DNA of 64,000 nucleotides from Pseudotabrizicola formosa (GTDB lineage: Bacteria > Pseudomonadota > Alphaproteobacteria > Rhodobacterales > Rhodobacteraceae): positions 744,001-808,000 of the forward strand of contig NZ_PJOM01000001.1 of the NCBI RefSeq assembly GCF_002900965.1, written 5' to 3'. Positions 34,433 through 43,738 of the stretch are shown piece after piece. Within the stretch, counting starts at the first letter, position 1. The number at the start of each line of letters is the position of its first letter. A program made the translations under genes and the position numbers. The notes under the pieces were generated by a model, which saw only the letters and a list, made by a program, of their open reading frames with translations, was not told the DNA's origin and searched no databases.

Positions 34433-34697
34433 GGCTTGGCGCTCCCATAGGGCCCGGTACGGGCTGTTGCGCAACATTTGATCAAACTTTTGAAGCGGCG
34501 TCCATCATCTTCCCGACACTTGCCGGCCTGTTTTCGTCAGAGCCAGCGGAAACCCCATGGCAGGCCGTCTACCCAGAACCCTCGCAGCGGCGGGGCGCTG
34601 CGAAATCAAAACCGGCGGTCTTTGGAGTCTGGTGTGGATTCACCTGCTGTTAACCTTACCCGGTGCAGTGTAGCCCTGCGAATGAGGCGAGGCGGAC

Positions 34698-35855
34698 ATG
34701 GGACTGACATCCAACCCCACACCCCACCCCACACCCCTGGACGATGATCCTGTGGATTGCCTGCGTCTCATTCGTTCCCGAAAGGTCGGCCCGGTCACCT
34801 TTCACCGCTTGCTGTCGGAACATGGGTCTGCGCGGGCGGCCCTGGCGGCCTTGCCCGATGTGGCCCGCGCGGCGGGGCTTGAAAGTTATGCGGTCTGCCC
34901 GGTTGAGGTGGCCCGGCATGAGCTGGCACAGGGCCGCGCGGCCGGGGCACAGCTGATCGTCTGGGGGGCCGGGGCCTATCCGCTGCCGCTGTGCGATCTG
35001 CCCGATGCGCCGCCGGTGCTTTGGGTGATGGGCGATGCGGCCCTGCTGCACCGCCCGCTGGTGGCATTGGTGGGCGCGCGCAACGCGTCATCCCTTGGGT
35101 TGCGCATGGCGCGGCGGCTGGCCGATGGCGTGGCGCAGGCCGGGTTTGTCACCGTCTCGGGGCTGGCGCGCGGCATAGACACAGCGGTGCATGAGGCGAC
35201 GCTGCTGACCGGCACCGTGGCGGTACAGGCGGGCGGGGTCGATGTGGCCTACCCAGAGGAAAACGCCCGGCTGATGGCGCAGATTGCCGAACAGGGCTGT
35301 CTGGTGTCGGAACAACCCATGGGACTGCTGCCGCAGGCCCGGCACTTTCCGCAACGCAACCGCATTGTCTCGGGCCTGTCGCGCGCCGTGGTGGTGGTTG
35401 AGGCGGCGTCCCGATCCGGGTCGATCATCACCGCGAAAACCGCGCTGGATCAGGGGCGCGATGTGCTGGCGGTGCCGGGTCATCCGTTCGATGCCCGCGC
35501 GGCAGGCTGCAACCAGCTGCTGCGCGACGGGGCGACGCTGATCCGGGGGCCGGCCGATGTGCTGGAGGTGGTGGGCGGCACCGTGGTCGATTTCCCCGCC
35601 CCGCCGCCTGAACTGCCGCCCGAACCGGTGGCCGAGCCGGTTCCCGGCCCTGTCCCGCCACGCCGGCCGCTGGCGGATATCGCGGCGGTGCACAGCCAGA
35701 TCCTGGCGCGACTTGGCCCCAGCCCGCTGGCCGAAGATCAGCTGATCCGCGATCTGTCGATGCCACCCGCCAAGGTGGCCCATCATCTGCTGACGCTTGA
35801 ACTGGAAGGCCGGGTGCAGCGCGCGCCCGGCGGGTTGCTCAGCCGCATTGACTGA
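34698..35855 (+). CDS. dprA: DNA processing protein DprA
   Basis: 385 residues from ATG 34698 after GAGGCGGAC. Rossmann-like DprA domain with GARNASSLGLRMARRLADGV, VSGLARGIDTAVHEATLL, ARHFPQRNRIVSGLSRAVVV and KTALDQGRDVLAVPGHPFDA, then a Pro-rich linker and a C-terminal winged helix (AEDQLIRDLSMPPAKVAHHL). DprA loads RecA on incoming single-stranded DNA. In Rhodobacter capsulatus it is needed for gene-transfer-agent recipients and depends on CtrA; a TTAACC half-site lies at 34650-34655. The topA gene follows in the same direction. Confidence 0.95.
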   Translation: MGLTSNPTPHPTPLDDDPVDCLRLIRSRKVGPVTFHRLLSEHGSARAALAALPDVARAAGLESYAVCPVEVARHELAQGRAAGAQLIVWGAGAYPLPLCDLPDAPPVLWVMGDAALLHRPLVALVGARNASSLGLRMARRLADGVAQAGFVTVSGLARGIDTAVHEATLLTGTVAVQAGGVDVAYPEENARLMAQIAEQGCLVSEQPMGLLPQARHFPQRNRIVSGLSRAVVVVEAASRSGSIITAKTALDQGRDVLAVPGHPFDARAAGCNQLLRDGATLIRGPADVLEVVGGTVVDFPAPPPELPPEPVAEPVPGPVPPRRPLADIAAVHSQILARLGPSPLAEDQLIRDLSMPPAKVAHHLLTLELEGRVQRAPGGLLSRID

Positions 35856-36010
35856 GCCGGCACCCGCGCGCTTTTTGCACGCTCTTCGGGGCTGGATCGT
35901 GCCACGTCTGATGCGCCACAGAGTCTTCCCCAGATTGTTGCATTGACATTCACACCGCTTCGCCCACATCTTGCCGCGCCTCTCGGGGCTTTCGTGCAAA
36001 AGGGAATGTC

Positions 36011-38650
36011 ATGGCCGTCGTCGTAGTCGAATCTCCTGCCAAGGCCAAGACAATCAACAAATATCTTGGCTCTGACTATACGGTTCTGGCCTCTTATGGC
36101 CATGTCCGTGACCTGCCGCCAAAGGATGGGTCGGTCGATACCGAGCATGATTTCGCTATGACATGGGAAGTGGCGGCCGATAGCAAAAAGCACATCCGCG
36201 CCATCACCGAGGCGTTGAAAACCGATGACACGCTGATCCTGGCGACCGACCCTGACCGCGAAGGCGAGGCGATTTCCTGGCACCTGCGCGAGGCCCTCGC
36301 CAGCAGCCTGAAGAAGGGCAAGACAGTCAGCCGTGTGACCTTCAACGCCATCACCAAGGATGCGGTGACGCTGGCGATGAAGAACCCGCGCGAGATTGAT
36401 ACGCCGCTGGTCGAGGCTTATCTGGCCCGCCGGGCGCTGGATTATCTGGTGGGCTTCACCCTGTCGCCGGTGCTGTGGCGCAAGCTGCCGGGGTCGAAAT
36501 CGGCGGGCCGGGTGCAATCGGTCTGCCTGCGCCTGATCGTCGAGCGCGAGATGGAGATCGAGGCATTCCGCGCCCGCGAATACTGGTCGGTGCGGGCGGT
36601 GCTGGTCACCCCGCGGGGCCAGGAGTTCGAGGCGCGGCTGACGGTGCTGGGCGGCAAGAAGCTGGACAAATTCGACATTACCACGTCAGAAGCCGCCGAA
36701 TTGGCGGTGCAGGCTGTCACATCCCGACCATTGACCGTGCAAAGCGTGGAGGCCAAGCCTGCCACCCGCAACCCCTATCCGCCCTTCATGACCTCGACCC
36801 TGCAGCAAGAGGCCAGCCGCAAGCTGGGCATGGGCGCGAAACAGTGCATGAGCACGGCGCAGCGGCTGTATGAGGCCGGGCACATCACCTATATGCGGAC
36901 CGATGGCATCGACATGGCTCCCGAGGCGGTGACCCAGGCGCGCGACGCGATCAAGGACCGCTTTGGCGCGGCCTATGTCCCCGACCAGCCGCGCCTCTAC
37001 AAGAACAAGGCCAAGAACGCGCAGGAAGCCCACGAATGTATCCGCCCGACCGAAATGGCGGCAGCGCCCGAAAAGCTGCGCCTGTCGGAAAAGGATCAGG
37101 CCAACCTTTATGACCTGATCTGGAAGCGTACGATTGCCAGCCAGATGGCGGCCGCGCGGCTGGAACGCACCACGGTGGATGTGGGCAGCGCCGATGGGCA
37201 GGTCACCTTGCGCGCCACGGGCCAAGTGGTGCAGTTCGACGGTTTCCTCAAGGTCTATGACGAAGGCCGCGATGACGAGGATGAAGAAGGTGGCCGCCTG
37301 CCGCAGATCATGCAGGGCGAACCGGCGGAAAAGCGCGATATCGCGCCCGAACAGCATTTCACACAACCCCCGCCGCGCTATACCGAAGCCACGCTGGTCA
37401 AGCGGATGGAAGAGCTGGGCATCGGGCGGCCATCGACCTATGCTTCGGTCTTGTCCACCATTCAGGACCGCGAATATGTCCGCAAGGACAAGAACCGGCT
37501 AATCCCCGAAGACAAGGGGCGGTTGGTCACTGCGTTCCTGACCAATTACTTCCGCCGCTATGTGGAATATGATTTCACCGCCGATCTGGAAAACCAGCTG
37601 GATGACGTGTCGGCGGGGTCGTTGGATTACAAGGATGTGCTGGAACGGTTCTGGCGCGATTTTTCCGCCGCCGTCGCCGAAACCGCCGATCTGCGGATTG
37701 GCGAGGTGCTGGAAAAGATTGATGATTTCCTGTCGCCCCATCTGTACCCGCTGCGCGAGGATGGATCTGATCCGCGGATCTGCCCAACCTGTGGCACGGG
37801 GCGGCTGCATCTGAAAACCGCGCGGTCGGGGTCGGCCTTCATCGGCTGCAAGAATTACCCCGAATGCCGCTATACCCGCCCGATTTCGGGTGGCGAAGAT
37901 GCGGGCGGGGCCGATGGCCGAATCTTAGGCAATGACGAGAATGGCCTGCCGATCAGCCTGCGGGCAGGGCGCTTTGGCCCCTATGTCCAGCGTGGCGAGG
38001 CGACGGAAGACCAGCCCAAGCCCGACCGCGCCAGCCTGCCCAAGGGCTGGGGGGCGGACAGCCTGACGCTGGAGCGCGCGCTGGAGCTGTTGTCGCTGCC
38101 GCGCCAGATCGGGCTGCACCCCGAGGATGGTGAGCCGATCGAGGCGGCGATTGGCCGCTATGGGCCTTATGTCAAGCATGGCAAGGTCTATGCCAACATC
38201 CCCGATGTCGAAGAGGTGTTCACCATCGGCATGAACCGCGCGATGGAGGTGCTGGCGCAGAAGGCCACGCGCGGGCGCGGGGCAGCGGCACCGGCGGAAC
38301 CGATCAAGGCTTTGGGCGACCACCCCGATGGCGGCGCGATCACGGTGATGCCGGGGCGATACGGGCCTTATATCAAATGGGAAAAGGTCAACGCGACCAT
38401 CCCCAAGGACATCGTGCCCGAAGAGATCAATCTGGATCAGGCGCTGGAACTGATTGCGGAAAAGGTTGCCAAATCACCGGGCAAGAAGAAAGCCGCGCCA
38501 AAAAAGGCCACCGCCAAGAAGGCCGCGCCTGCGGCAGAGAAGGCGGCAAAGCCAGCCGCGCGCAAAGCGCCTGCCAAGAAGGCTCCGGCCAAGGCTGCTG
38601 CCGCCAAAAAGCCTGCGGCCAAGAAAGCCGCGCCAAAGGCTGCCGAGTGA
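36011..38650 (+). CDS. topA: DNA topoisomerase I
   Basis: 879 residues. TOPRIM N-terminus VVVESPAKAKTINKYLGSDY and ILATDPDREGEAISWHLREA (DxDxE-type metal site). Active-site Tyr294 is in GHITYMRTDGIDM, with GIGRPSTYASVLSTIQDREY beyond. A four-Cys zinc element (CPTCGTG, CKNYPECRY) is followed by C-terminal repeats (GRYGPYVKHG, GRYGPYIKWE). The last 65 residues are a Lys/Ala-rich histone H1-like tail (KKAAPKKATAKKAAPAAEKA) usual in alphaproteobacterial TopA. Relaxes negative supercoils. Convergent with choV 13 bp away. Confidence 0.97.
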   Translation: MAVVVVESPAKAKTINKYLGSDYTVLASYGHVRDLPPKDGSVDTEHDFAMTWEVAADSKKHIRAITEALKTDDTLILATDPDREGEAISWHLREALASSLKKGKTVSRVTFNAITKDAVTLAMKNPREIDTPLVEAYLARRALDYLVGFTLSPVLWRKLPGSKSAGRVQSVCLRLIVEREMEIEAFRAREYWSVRAVLVTPRGQEFEARLTVLGGKKLDKFDITTSEAAELAVQAVTSRPLTVQSVEAKPATRNPYPPFMTSTLQQEASRKLGMGAKQCMSTAQRLYEAGHITYMRTDGIDMAPEAVTQARDAIKDRFGAAYVPDQPRLYKNKAKNAQEAHECIRPTEMAAAPEKLRLSEKDQANLYDLIWKRTIASQMAAARLERTTVDVGSADGQVTLRATGQVVQFDGFLKVYDEGRDDEDEEGGRLPQIMQGEPAEKRDIAPEQHFTQPPPRYTEATLVKRMEELGIGRPSTYASVLSTIQDREYVRKDKNRLIPEDKGRLVTAFLTNYFRRYVEYDFTADLENQLDDVSAGSLDYKDVLERFWRDFSAAVAETADLRIGEVLEKIDDFLSPHLYPLREDGSDPRICPTCGTGRLHLKTARSGSAFIGCKNYPECRYTRPISGGEDAGGADGRILGNDENGLPISLRAGRFGPYVQRGEATEDQPKPDRASLPKGWGADSLTLERALELLSLPRQIGLHPEDGEPIEAAIGRYGPYVKHGKVYANIPDVEEVFTIGMNRAMEVLAQKATRGRGAAAPAEPIKALGDHPDGGAITVMPGRYGPYIKWEKVNATIPKDIVPEEINLDQALELIAEKVAKSPGKKKAAPKKATAKKAAPAAEKAAKPAARKAPAKKAPAKAAAAKKPAAKKAAPKAAE

Positions 38651-38657
38651 TCTGCCT

Positions 38658-38689
38658 GGCTGATCAGCCCGTTCGCGGGTTGATCAGCC
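38658..38689. terminator. UUCG-loop hairpin overlapping the choV stop codon
   Basis: GGCTGATCAGCCCG (38658-38671), loop TTCG, CGGGTTGATCAGCC (38676-38689): 14 base pairs with one G-T. It begins 8 bp after the topA stop and contains the stop and last eight codons of choV on the minus strand. The TTCG tetraloop is exceptionally stable in RNA. It would serve both convergent transcripts; no T-run is present. Confidence 0.6.
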
Positions 38690-39689
38690 GCCCCATCACC
38701 GCCCCGGCGCGCAGCACCCCGATGCGCGCGCCGTGCTCTTCAACCGCCATTTCGCCTGCGCCGTCGCGGATCATGGCCATGATCTCGCGCACCGGGGTGT
38801 CCGGTGCCACCGCTAGGGTGGCGACCGTCTCGCCCGCCACCATCACATCACGCGCGGTCAGCACCGACAGCGGGTTCATATGGGCCACGAAGTCCTGCAC
38901 ATAGGCATCGACCGGGTTGGCGATGATCTCGCGCGCGGTGCCGCATTGCACGATGCGTCCACCCTCCATCAGGGCGATCCGGTTGCCGATCTTGAAGGCT
39001 TCGTCCAGATCATGGCTGACGAAGATGATCGTGCGTTTCAGCTTGGCCTGCAGGTCCAGGAGTTCATCCTGCAACTTGGCGCGGATCAGCGGGTCGAGCG
39101 CCGAGAACGGCTCGTCCATCAAAAGGATCGGGGCCTCGGTGACAAAGGCGCGGGCAAGGCCCACGCGTTGCTGCATGCCGCCGGACAATTCGCCCACCTT
39201 GCGCTCGGCCCATTGCGTCAGGTTCACCAGCTCCAGCTGTTCGTCCACCTTGGCGCGGCGCTGTGCCGCCGTCTGGCCGGCAAGTTCCAGCCCCAGCCCG
39301 ACATTCTCGCGCACCGTGCGCCAGGGCAGGAGGCCAAAGGCCTGAAACACCATGGCAATCCGCGACAGGCGCAGCTTGCGCAGATCCTCTGGCGCGGCTT
39401 TGGTGACCGAAACCAGACCGGTCCCGTCATGCACCCGCACCTCGCCCCGCACCACGGGATTGAGCGCGTTGACCCCGCGCAGCAGCGTGGACTTGCCCGA
39501 GCCTGACAGGCCCATCAGCACAAGGATTTCCCCCGTGGCCACGGTCAGGCTGCAATCATGCACGCCCAGCACCTGCCCGGTTTTCGCCTGCACCTCGGCT
39601 CGGCTCAGCCCCTGATCCATCAGGGGCAGGGCGCGGTCCGGGTGGTCGCCAAAGACGATCGACACCCGGTCGAATTCAACCGCGTTCAT
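38664..39689 (-). CDS. choV: Choline ABC transporter ATP-binding protein
   Basis: 341 residues, ProV/ChoV-type ABC ATPase. Walker A LVLMGLSGSGKSTLLRGVNA, Q-loop AMVFQAFGLLPW, signature VGELSGGMQQRVGLARAF and Walker B ILLMDEPFSALDPLI. A C-terminal CBS-like segment (LSVLTARDVMVAGETVATLA) senses ionic strength in this family. With ChoW and ChoX it imports choline for betaine synthesis. ATG overlaps the choW stop by 4 bp (ATGA). Confidence 0.93.
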   Translation of the reverse strand: MNAVEFDRVSIVFGDHPDRALPLMDQGLSRAEVQAKTGQVLGVHDCSLTVATGEILVLMGLSGSGKSTLLRGVNALNPVVRGEVRVHDGTGLVSVTKAAPEDLRKLRLSRIAMVFQAFGLLPWRTVRENVGLGLELAGQTAAQRRAKVDEQLELVNLTQWAERKVGELSGGMQQRVGLARAFVTEAPILLMDEPFSALDPLIRAKLQDELLDLQAKLKRTIIFVSHDLDEAFKIGNRIALMEGGRIVQCGTAREIIANPVDAYVQDFVAHMNPLSVLTARDVMVAGETVATLAVAPDTPVREIMAMIRDGAGEMAVEEHGARIGVLRAGAVMGRLINPRTG

Positions 39690-40516
39690 GACCGCACCCG
39701 CAGCATCCGGTCCAGCATGATGGCGACCACCACGATGATGAAACCCGACTCAAAGCCCAGCGAGGTGTTCACAGTGTTCAGCGCCCGCACCACCGGCACG
39801 CCGAGACCATTGGCCCCGACCAGCGCCGCGATCACCACCATCGACAGTGACAGCATGATGGTCTGGTTCAGCCCCGCCATGATCTGCGGCAGGGCATAAG
39901 GCAGTTCCACCTTCCACAGCCGCTGGCCAGGTGTCGCCCCAAAGGCGGTGGCGGCCTCCAAGAGCGGGGTAGGGGTGGAGGATACCCCCAGATAGGTCAG
40001 CCGGATCGGGGCCGGCAGCACGAAGATCACCGTGGCGATCAGGCCCGGTACCATGCCAAGGCCAAAGAAGACGATGGCCGGGATCAGGTAGACAAAGGTG
40101 GGCAGCGTCTGCATCAGGTCGAGCACCGGCGACAGGGCCGCGTAAAGCCGGGGCCGGTGCGCGGCAGCAATGCCGATGGGCACGCCCACCCCCATGCAGA
40201 CCACGCAGGCCGACAGGATCAACGTCAGGCTTTCCATCGTCTCATCCCAATAGCCCTGATTGAGGATGAACAGAAACCCGAGCAAGACCCCGAAGCAGAT
40301 CGTCCAGCGCCGCTGCAGCGCCCAGGTCAGCGCCACGAACAGTGCCACGATGATCAGCGGATGCGGCGTTTCCAGACACCACAGGATCGCGTCGATCATC
40401 GCCTCCATCGCGTCCGCGATGGAATCAAAGATGCCGCCCAGATTGGCATTCATCCAGTCGAACACCGCCTTGGCCGTGCGCCCCACCGGAATTTTGTGCT
40501 CCGTCAGCCAATCCAT
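39686..40516 (-). CDS. choW: Choline ABC transporter permease
   Basis: 276 residues from ATG 40516 (MDWLTEHKIPVGRTAKAVFD). ProW-type permease with about seven membrane helices and the EAA-like loop GATPGQRLWKVELPYALPQI MAG. The N-terminal amphipathic stretch (FDWMNANLGGIFDSIADAME) is typical of ChoW. Coupled to choV by ATGA. The 142-bp gap to choX holds a hairpin and a short tandem repeat. Confidence 0.93.
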   Translation of the reverse strand: MDWLTEHKIPVGRTAKAVFDWMNANLGGIFDSIADAMEAMIDAILWCLETPHPLIIVALFVALTWALQRRWTICFGVLLGFLFILNQGYWDETMESLTLILSACVVCMGVGVPIGIAAAHRPRLYAALSPVLDLMQTLPTFVYLIPAIVFFGLGMVPGLIATVIFVLPAPIRLTYLGVSSTPTPLLEAATAFGATPGQRLWKVELPYALPQIMAGLNQTIMLSLSMVVIAALVGANGLGVPVVRALNTVNTSLGFESGFIIVVVAIMLDRMLRVRS

Positions 40517-40563
40517 AAATGCGGCCCGCCTCTTGTATCTTTTGAAATAGGCCGCGCGGTGCG

Positions 40564-40585
40564 CCACCGGTCCGGGAACCGGTGG
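40564..40585 (-). terminator. Intergenic hairpin between choX and choW
   Basis: CCACCGGT (40564-40571), loop CCGGGA, ACCGGTGG (40578-40585): perfect 8-bp stem without T-run. It sits between the binding-protein gene and the permease gene. Such hairpins usually raise the amount of binding-protein mRNA relative to the membrane genes. Confidence 0.55.
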
Positions 40586-40617
40586 AAAGGGGCCCGCCGC
40601 CCCCCGCGCTCGCCACA

Positions 40618-40647
40618 GGCCGCCCCATCAGGCCGCCCCATCAGGCC
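40618..40647. repeat. 13-bp tandem repeat, 2.3 copies
   Basis: GGCCGCCCCATCA occurs at 40618-40630 and again at 40631-40643, followed by GGCC, just after the choX stop on the minus strand. It has no coding role and is likely a replication-slippage product. Confidence 0.7.
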
Positions 40648-40658
40648 AGTGCCGCCGC

Positions 40659-41588
40659 TCAGTTCAGCGCGGCGGCCACAGCGGCCTGGGCGTCACCGCC
40701 ATCCTTGGTGGTCACACCGTCCAGCCAGGCTTCCCAGGCGGCGGGGTTGGCCGCCAGCCAGGTCTTGGCCGCCTCTGCCGGGTCGGTGCCGTCATTCAGG
40801 ATGGCGCCCATGATCTCGTTTTCCATGGCCAGCGTGAAGGACAGGTTCTGCAACAGCTTGCCGGTGTTCGGGCATTCCGCCACATAGCCCGCGCGGGTGT
40901 TGGTCGCGACCGTGGCCCCGCCCAGATCGGGGCCGAAATAGTCGTCGCCGCCCGTCAGATAGGTCATCTCGAAATTGGCGTTCATCGGATGCGGTTCCCA
41001 GCCCAGAAAGATGATGGGCGCCCCGTCATCGGTTGCCTTGGCCACGGCCGACAGCATCCCCTGTTCCGAGGATTCGACAATCTCGAACCCGTCAAGCCCG
41101 AAGGGCCCGTTTTCGATCATGTCGATGATCAGCCGGTTGCCGTCATTGCCCGGCTCGATGCCATAGATCTGGGCTTCCAGCGCGTCCTTATGCGCGGCGA
41201 TGTCGCTGAAATCGGCAATCCCGAGCGCCGCGCCAGGCGCATTGGTGGCCAGGGTGTATTTCGCGCCCTCCAGATTGGTGCGCACCGTGTCGACCGTTCC
41301 GGCCTCGCGGTAGGGGGCGATATCGGCCTCCATCGTCGGCATCCAGTTGCCAAGGAACACGTCGATATCGTTGCCGGCCAACCCGGTATAGGTCACCGGC
41401 ACCGACAGCAGCTTGATCTCGGTGTCATAGCCCAGGGCTTCCAGAACCACGGTTGTGGCCGCGGTGGTGGCGGTTATGTCGGTCCAGCCCACATCCGAAA
41501 AGATCACCTTGTCGCAGCCTTCGGCATGGGCGGTGCCTGCAAAGGCAAAGGCCGCAGCGGTGACAAGAAAGGTGGAACGAAGGGTCAT
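40659..41588 (-). CDS. choX: Choline ABC transporter substrate-binding protein
   Basis: 309 residues from ATG 41588, GGGAGCC upstream. Signal peptide MTLRSTFLVTAAAFAFAGTA ending at AHAEG. OpuAC-type ligand domain with aromatic-rich segments (FSDVGWTDITATTAATTV, VFLGNWMPTMEADIAPY, IIFLGWEPHPMNANFEMTYL) that form the quaternary-ammonium cage in ChoX. Periplasmic. First gene of choX-W-V, starting 20 bp from the inverted repeat shared with betI. Confidence 0.93.
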   Translation of the reverse strand: MTLRSTFLVTAAAFAFAGTAHAEGCDKVIFSDVGWTDITATTAATTVVLEALGYDTEIKLLSVPVTYTGLAGNDIDVFLGNWMPTMEADIAPYREAGTVDTVRTNLEGAKYTLATNAPGAALGIADFSDIAAHKDALEAQIYGIEPGNDGNRLIIDMIENGPFGLDGFEIVESSEQGMLSAVAKATDDGAPIIFLGWEPHPMNANFEMTYLTGGDDYFGPDLGGATVATNTRAGYVAECPNTGKLLQNLSFTLAMENEIMGAILNDGTDPAEAAKTWLAANPAAWEAWLDGVTTKDGGDAQAAVAAALN

Positions 41589-41608
41589 TGGTGGCTCCCT
41601 GTTTTTTG

Positions 41609-41628
41609 TTGATTGACGAGTCAATGAA
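41609..41628. promoter_or_regulatory. Probable BetI operator between choXWV and betIBA
   Basis: TTGATTGACGAGTCAATGAA is an inverted repeat: TTGATTGAC and GTCAATGAA differ at one position around a central GA. It lies centrally in the 89-bp spacer between the divergent choX and betI starts. BetI is a choline-sensing TetR repressor that controls such modules, so one site could repress both directions. Operator identity is inferred from position and symmetry. Confidence 0.75.
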
Positions 41629-41677
41629 CTTCAAGCTTACTTGGTTTGGCAAGGAATTTCCACAAGGTCACACCAAA

Positions 41678-42262
41678 ATGCCCAAACTCGGGATGGAGCC
41701 TATCCGAAAGGATGCGCTGGTCAAAGCCACGATCACCGAGATCGGGCGGGTCGGGTCTTTGGACGTGACCGTATCCCAGATTGCCCGCCGTGCGGGCATG
41801 TCGCCGGCCTTGGCGCACCATTACTTCGGGTCAAAGGAAGAGATGTTTCTGGCCGCCATGCGCCACATCCTGTCCCTCTACGGGGCCGAGGTGCGCGGGG
41901 CGCTGGCCGCGTCGCAGGGGCCAGAGGCGCGGCTCGGCGCCATTTTGCGCGCCAGTTTCAGCCCGGGCAATTTCCGGCGCGAGGCGGTGGGGGCCTGGCT
42001 GAACTTCTGGGTGCTGGCCCAGACCGTGCCACAGGCGCGGCGCTTGCTGGCGATTTACCAAAGGCGCTTGCGGTCAAATCTGATGGCCTGTCTGCGGCCG
42101 CTGGCCGGGGCCAAGGCCCCCGCCCTGGCCGATGGTCTGGGGGCGCTGATCGACGGCCTTTACCTGCGCGAGGTGCTGAAATCCGGCCCGCCCGATGGCG
42201 AGGCGGCAGTGGCCATGGCGCTGACCTATCTGAACTCACACCTGACGGGAGAAGACGCATGA
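41678..42262 (+). CDS. betI: Choline-responsive TetR-family repressor BetI
   Basis: 194 residues from ATG 41678 ([20 protein letters not shown]). TetR helix-turn-helix at 27-55 ([20 protein letters not shown]) and the BetI ligand domain ([39 protein letters not shown]). Represses choline uptake and oxidation genes and is released by choline. Its stop overlaps the betB start (ATGA), giving the order betI-betB-betA. Confidence 0.93.
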   Translation: MPKLGMEPIRKDALVKATITEIGRVGSLDVTVSQIARRAGMSPALAHHYFGSKEEMFLAAMRHILSLYGAEVRGALAASQGPEARLGAILRASFSPGNFRREAVGAWLNFWVLAQTVPQARRLLAIYQRRLRSNLMACLRPLAGAKAPALADGLGALIDGLYLREVLKSGPPDGEAAVAMALTYLNSHLTGEDA

Positions 42263-43713
42263 AAGCGCAACCTGCTGCCAGCCATTTCATTGATGGCGCT
42301 TATGTCGAGGATACCGCAGGCGCGGTGATCGAGGTGATCTATCCCGCCACGGGTGCGGTGATCGCCCGGTTGCATGAGGCGACCCCCGCGCTGATCGAGC
42401 GGGCTGTGGCCGCTGCCACCCGGGCACAGACCGCCTGGGCCGCCACCCGCCCGGTGGAGCGCGCCCGCATCCTGCGCCGCGCGGCTGACATGATCCGCGA
42501 TCGAGGCGAAGATCTGGCGCGGCTGGAAACGCTCGACACCGGCAAGCCGATTCAGGAAACCCGTGTGGCAGACTGGCCGTCTGGGGCCGATGCGCTGGAG
42601 TATTTCGCGGGCCTTGCGCCGACCGTGACAGGAGAAACCATCCCGCTGGGCGGCGATTTTGTCTATACGATCCGCGAACCTTTGGGCGTCTGCGTTGGCA
42701 TCGGGGCATGGAATTACCCCAGCCAGATTGCCTGCTGGAAATCGGCGCCTGCCCTGGCCCTTGGCAACGCCATGGTGTTCAAACCGTCGGAAGTGACCCC
42801 GCTGGGCGCGCTGAAACTGGCAGAGATCTATATCGAGGCCGGCTTGCCTGCGGGCCTGTTCAACGTGGTTCAGGGGCGCGGGGCGGTGGGGGCAGGGCTG
42901 ATCACCGATCCGCGCGTGGCCAAGGTGTCGCTGACCGGATCAGTGCCCACTGGGCGCAAGGTCTATGCTGCCGCCGCTGAAGGAATGCGCCATGTGACGA
43001 TGGAGCTGGGCGGCAAATCGCCGCTGATCCTGTTTGACGACGCCAATCTGGACGATGCGGTGGGGGCCGCGATGATGGCGAATTTCTATTCCGCCGGGCA
43101 GGTGTGCAGCAATGGCACAAGGGTCTTTGTGCAGCGCGGTCTGAAGGAGGCGTTCCTGTCGCGGCTGAAGGCACGGGCGCAGGCGATGGTGCTGGGCGAT
43201 CCGCTGGACGACGCCACCCATATGGGCCCCTTGGTGTCAGAGGCGCAGCTTGCCAAGGTGATGGGCTATATCGACACCGCCAAGGCCGAAGGGGCGCGGC
43301 TGATCACCGGCGGCGCGCGCGCCGCAGCCAACACCGGCTATTTCGTGCAGCCCACCGTCTTTGCCGATGTCACCGACGACATGACCATTGCGCGGGAAGA
43401 AGTGTTCGGCCCGGTGATGGCGGTGCTGGATTTCGACACCGAGGCAGAGGCGATTGCCCGCGCCAATGCCACCGAATTCGGGCTGGCCGCGGGGGTGTTC
43501 ACCGCCGACATCACCCGCGCCCACCGGGTGATCGGCCAGTTGCAGGCGGGCACCTGCTGGATCAACGCCTATAACCTGACCCCCGTAGAGGCACCGTTTG
43601 GCGGCATGAAAGCCTCGGGCGTGGGCCGTGAAAACGGCCATGCGGCGGTCCAGCACTATACCCAGGTCAAATCGGTCTATGTCGGCATGGGCCCGGTCGA
43701 CGCGCCTTACTGA
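42259..43713 (+). CDS. betB: Betaine aldehyde dehydrogenase
   Basis: 484 residues from ATG 42259. NAD-dependent aldehyde dehydrogenase with [20 protein letters not shown], catalytic Glu in [20 protein letters not shown] and catalytic Cys in [19 protein letters not shown]-terminal motif [20 protein letters not shown]. Converts betaine aldehyde to glycine betaine, an osmoprotectant and methyl source. Coupled to betI and 25 bp upstream of betA. Confidence 0.96.
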   Translation: MKAQPAASHFIDGAYVEDTAGAVIEVIYPATGAVIARLHEATPALIERAVAAATRAQTAWAATRPVERARILRRAADMIRDRGEDLARLETLDTGKPIQETRVADWPSGADALEYFAGLAPTVTGETIPLGGDFVYTIREPLGVCVGIGAWNYPSQIACWKSAPALALGNAMVFKPSEVTPLGALKLAEIYIEAGLPAGLFNVVQGRGAVGAGLITDPRVAKVSLTGSVPTGRKVYAAAAEGMRHVTMELGGKSPLILFDDANLDDAVGAAMMANFYSAGQVCSNGTRVFVQRGLKEAFLSRLKARAQAMVLGDPLDDATHMGPLVSEAQLAKVMGYIDTAKAEGARLITGGARAAANTGYFVQPTVFADVTDDMTIAREEVFGPVMAVLDFDTEAEAIARANATEFGLAAGVFTADITRAHRVIGQLQAGTCWINAYNLTPVEAPFGGMKASGVGRENGHAAVQHYTQVKSVYVGMGPVDAPY

Positions 43714-43738
43714 AGCCTTTCACTGAAGAAACAAGCAC

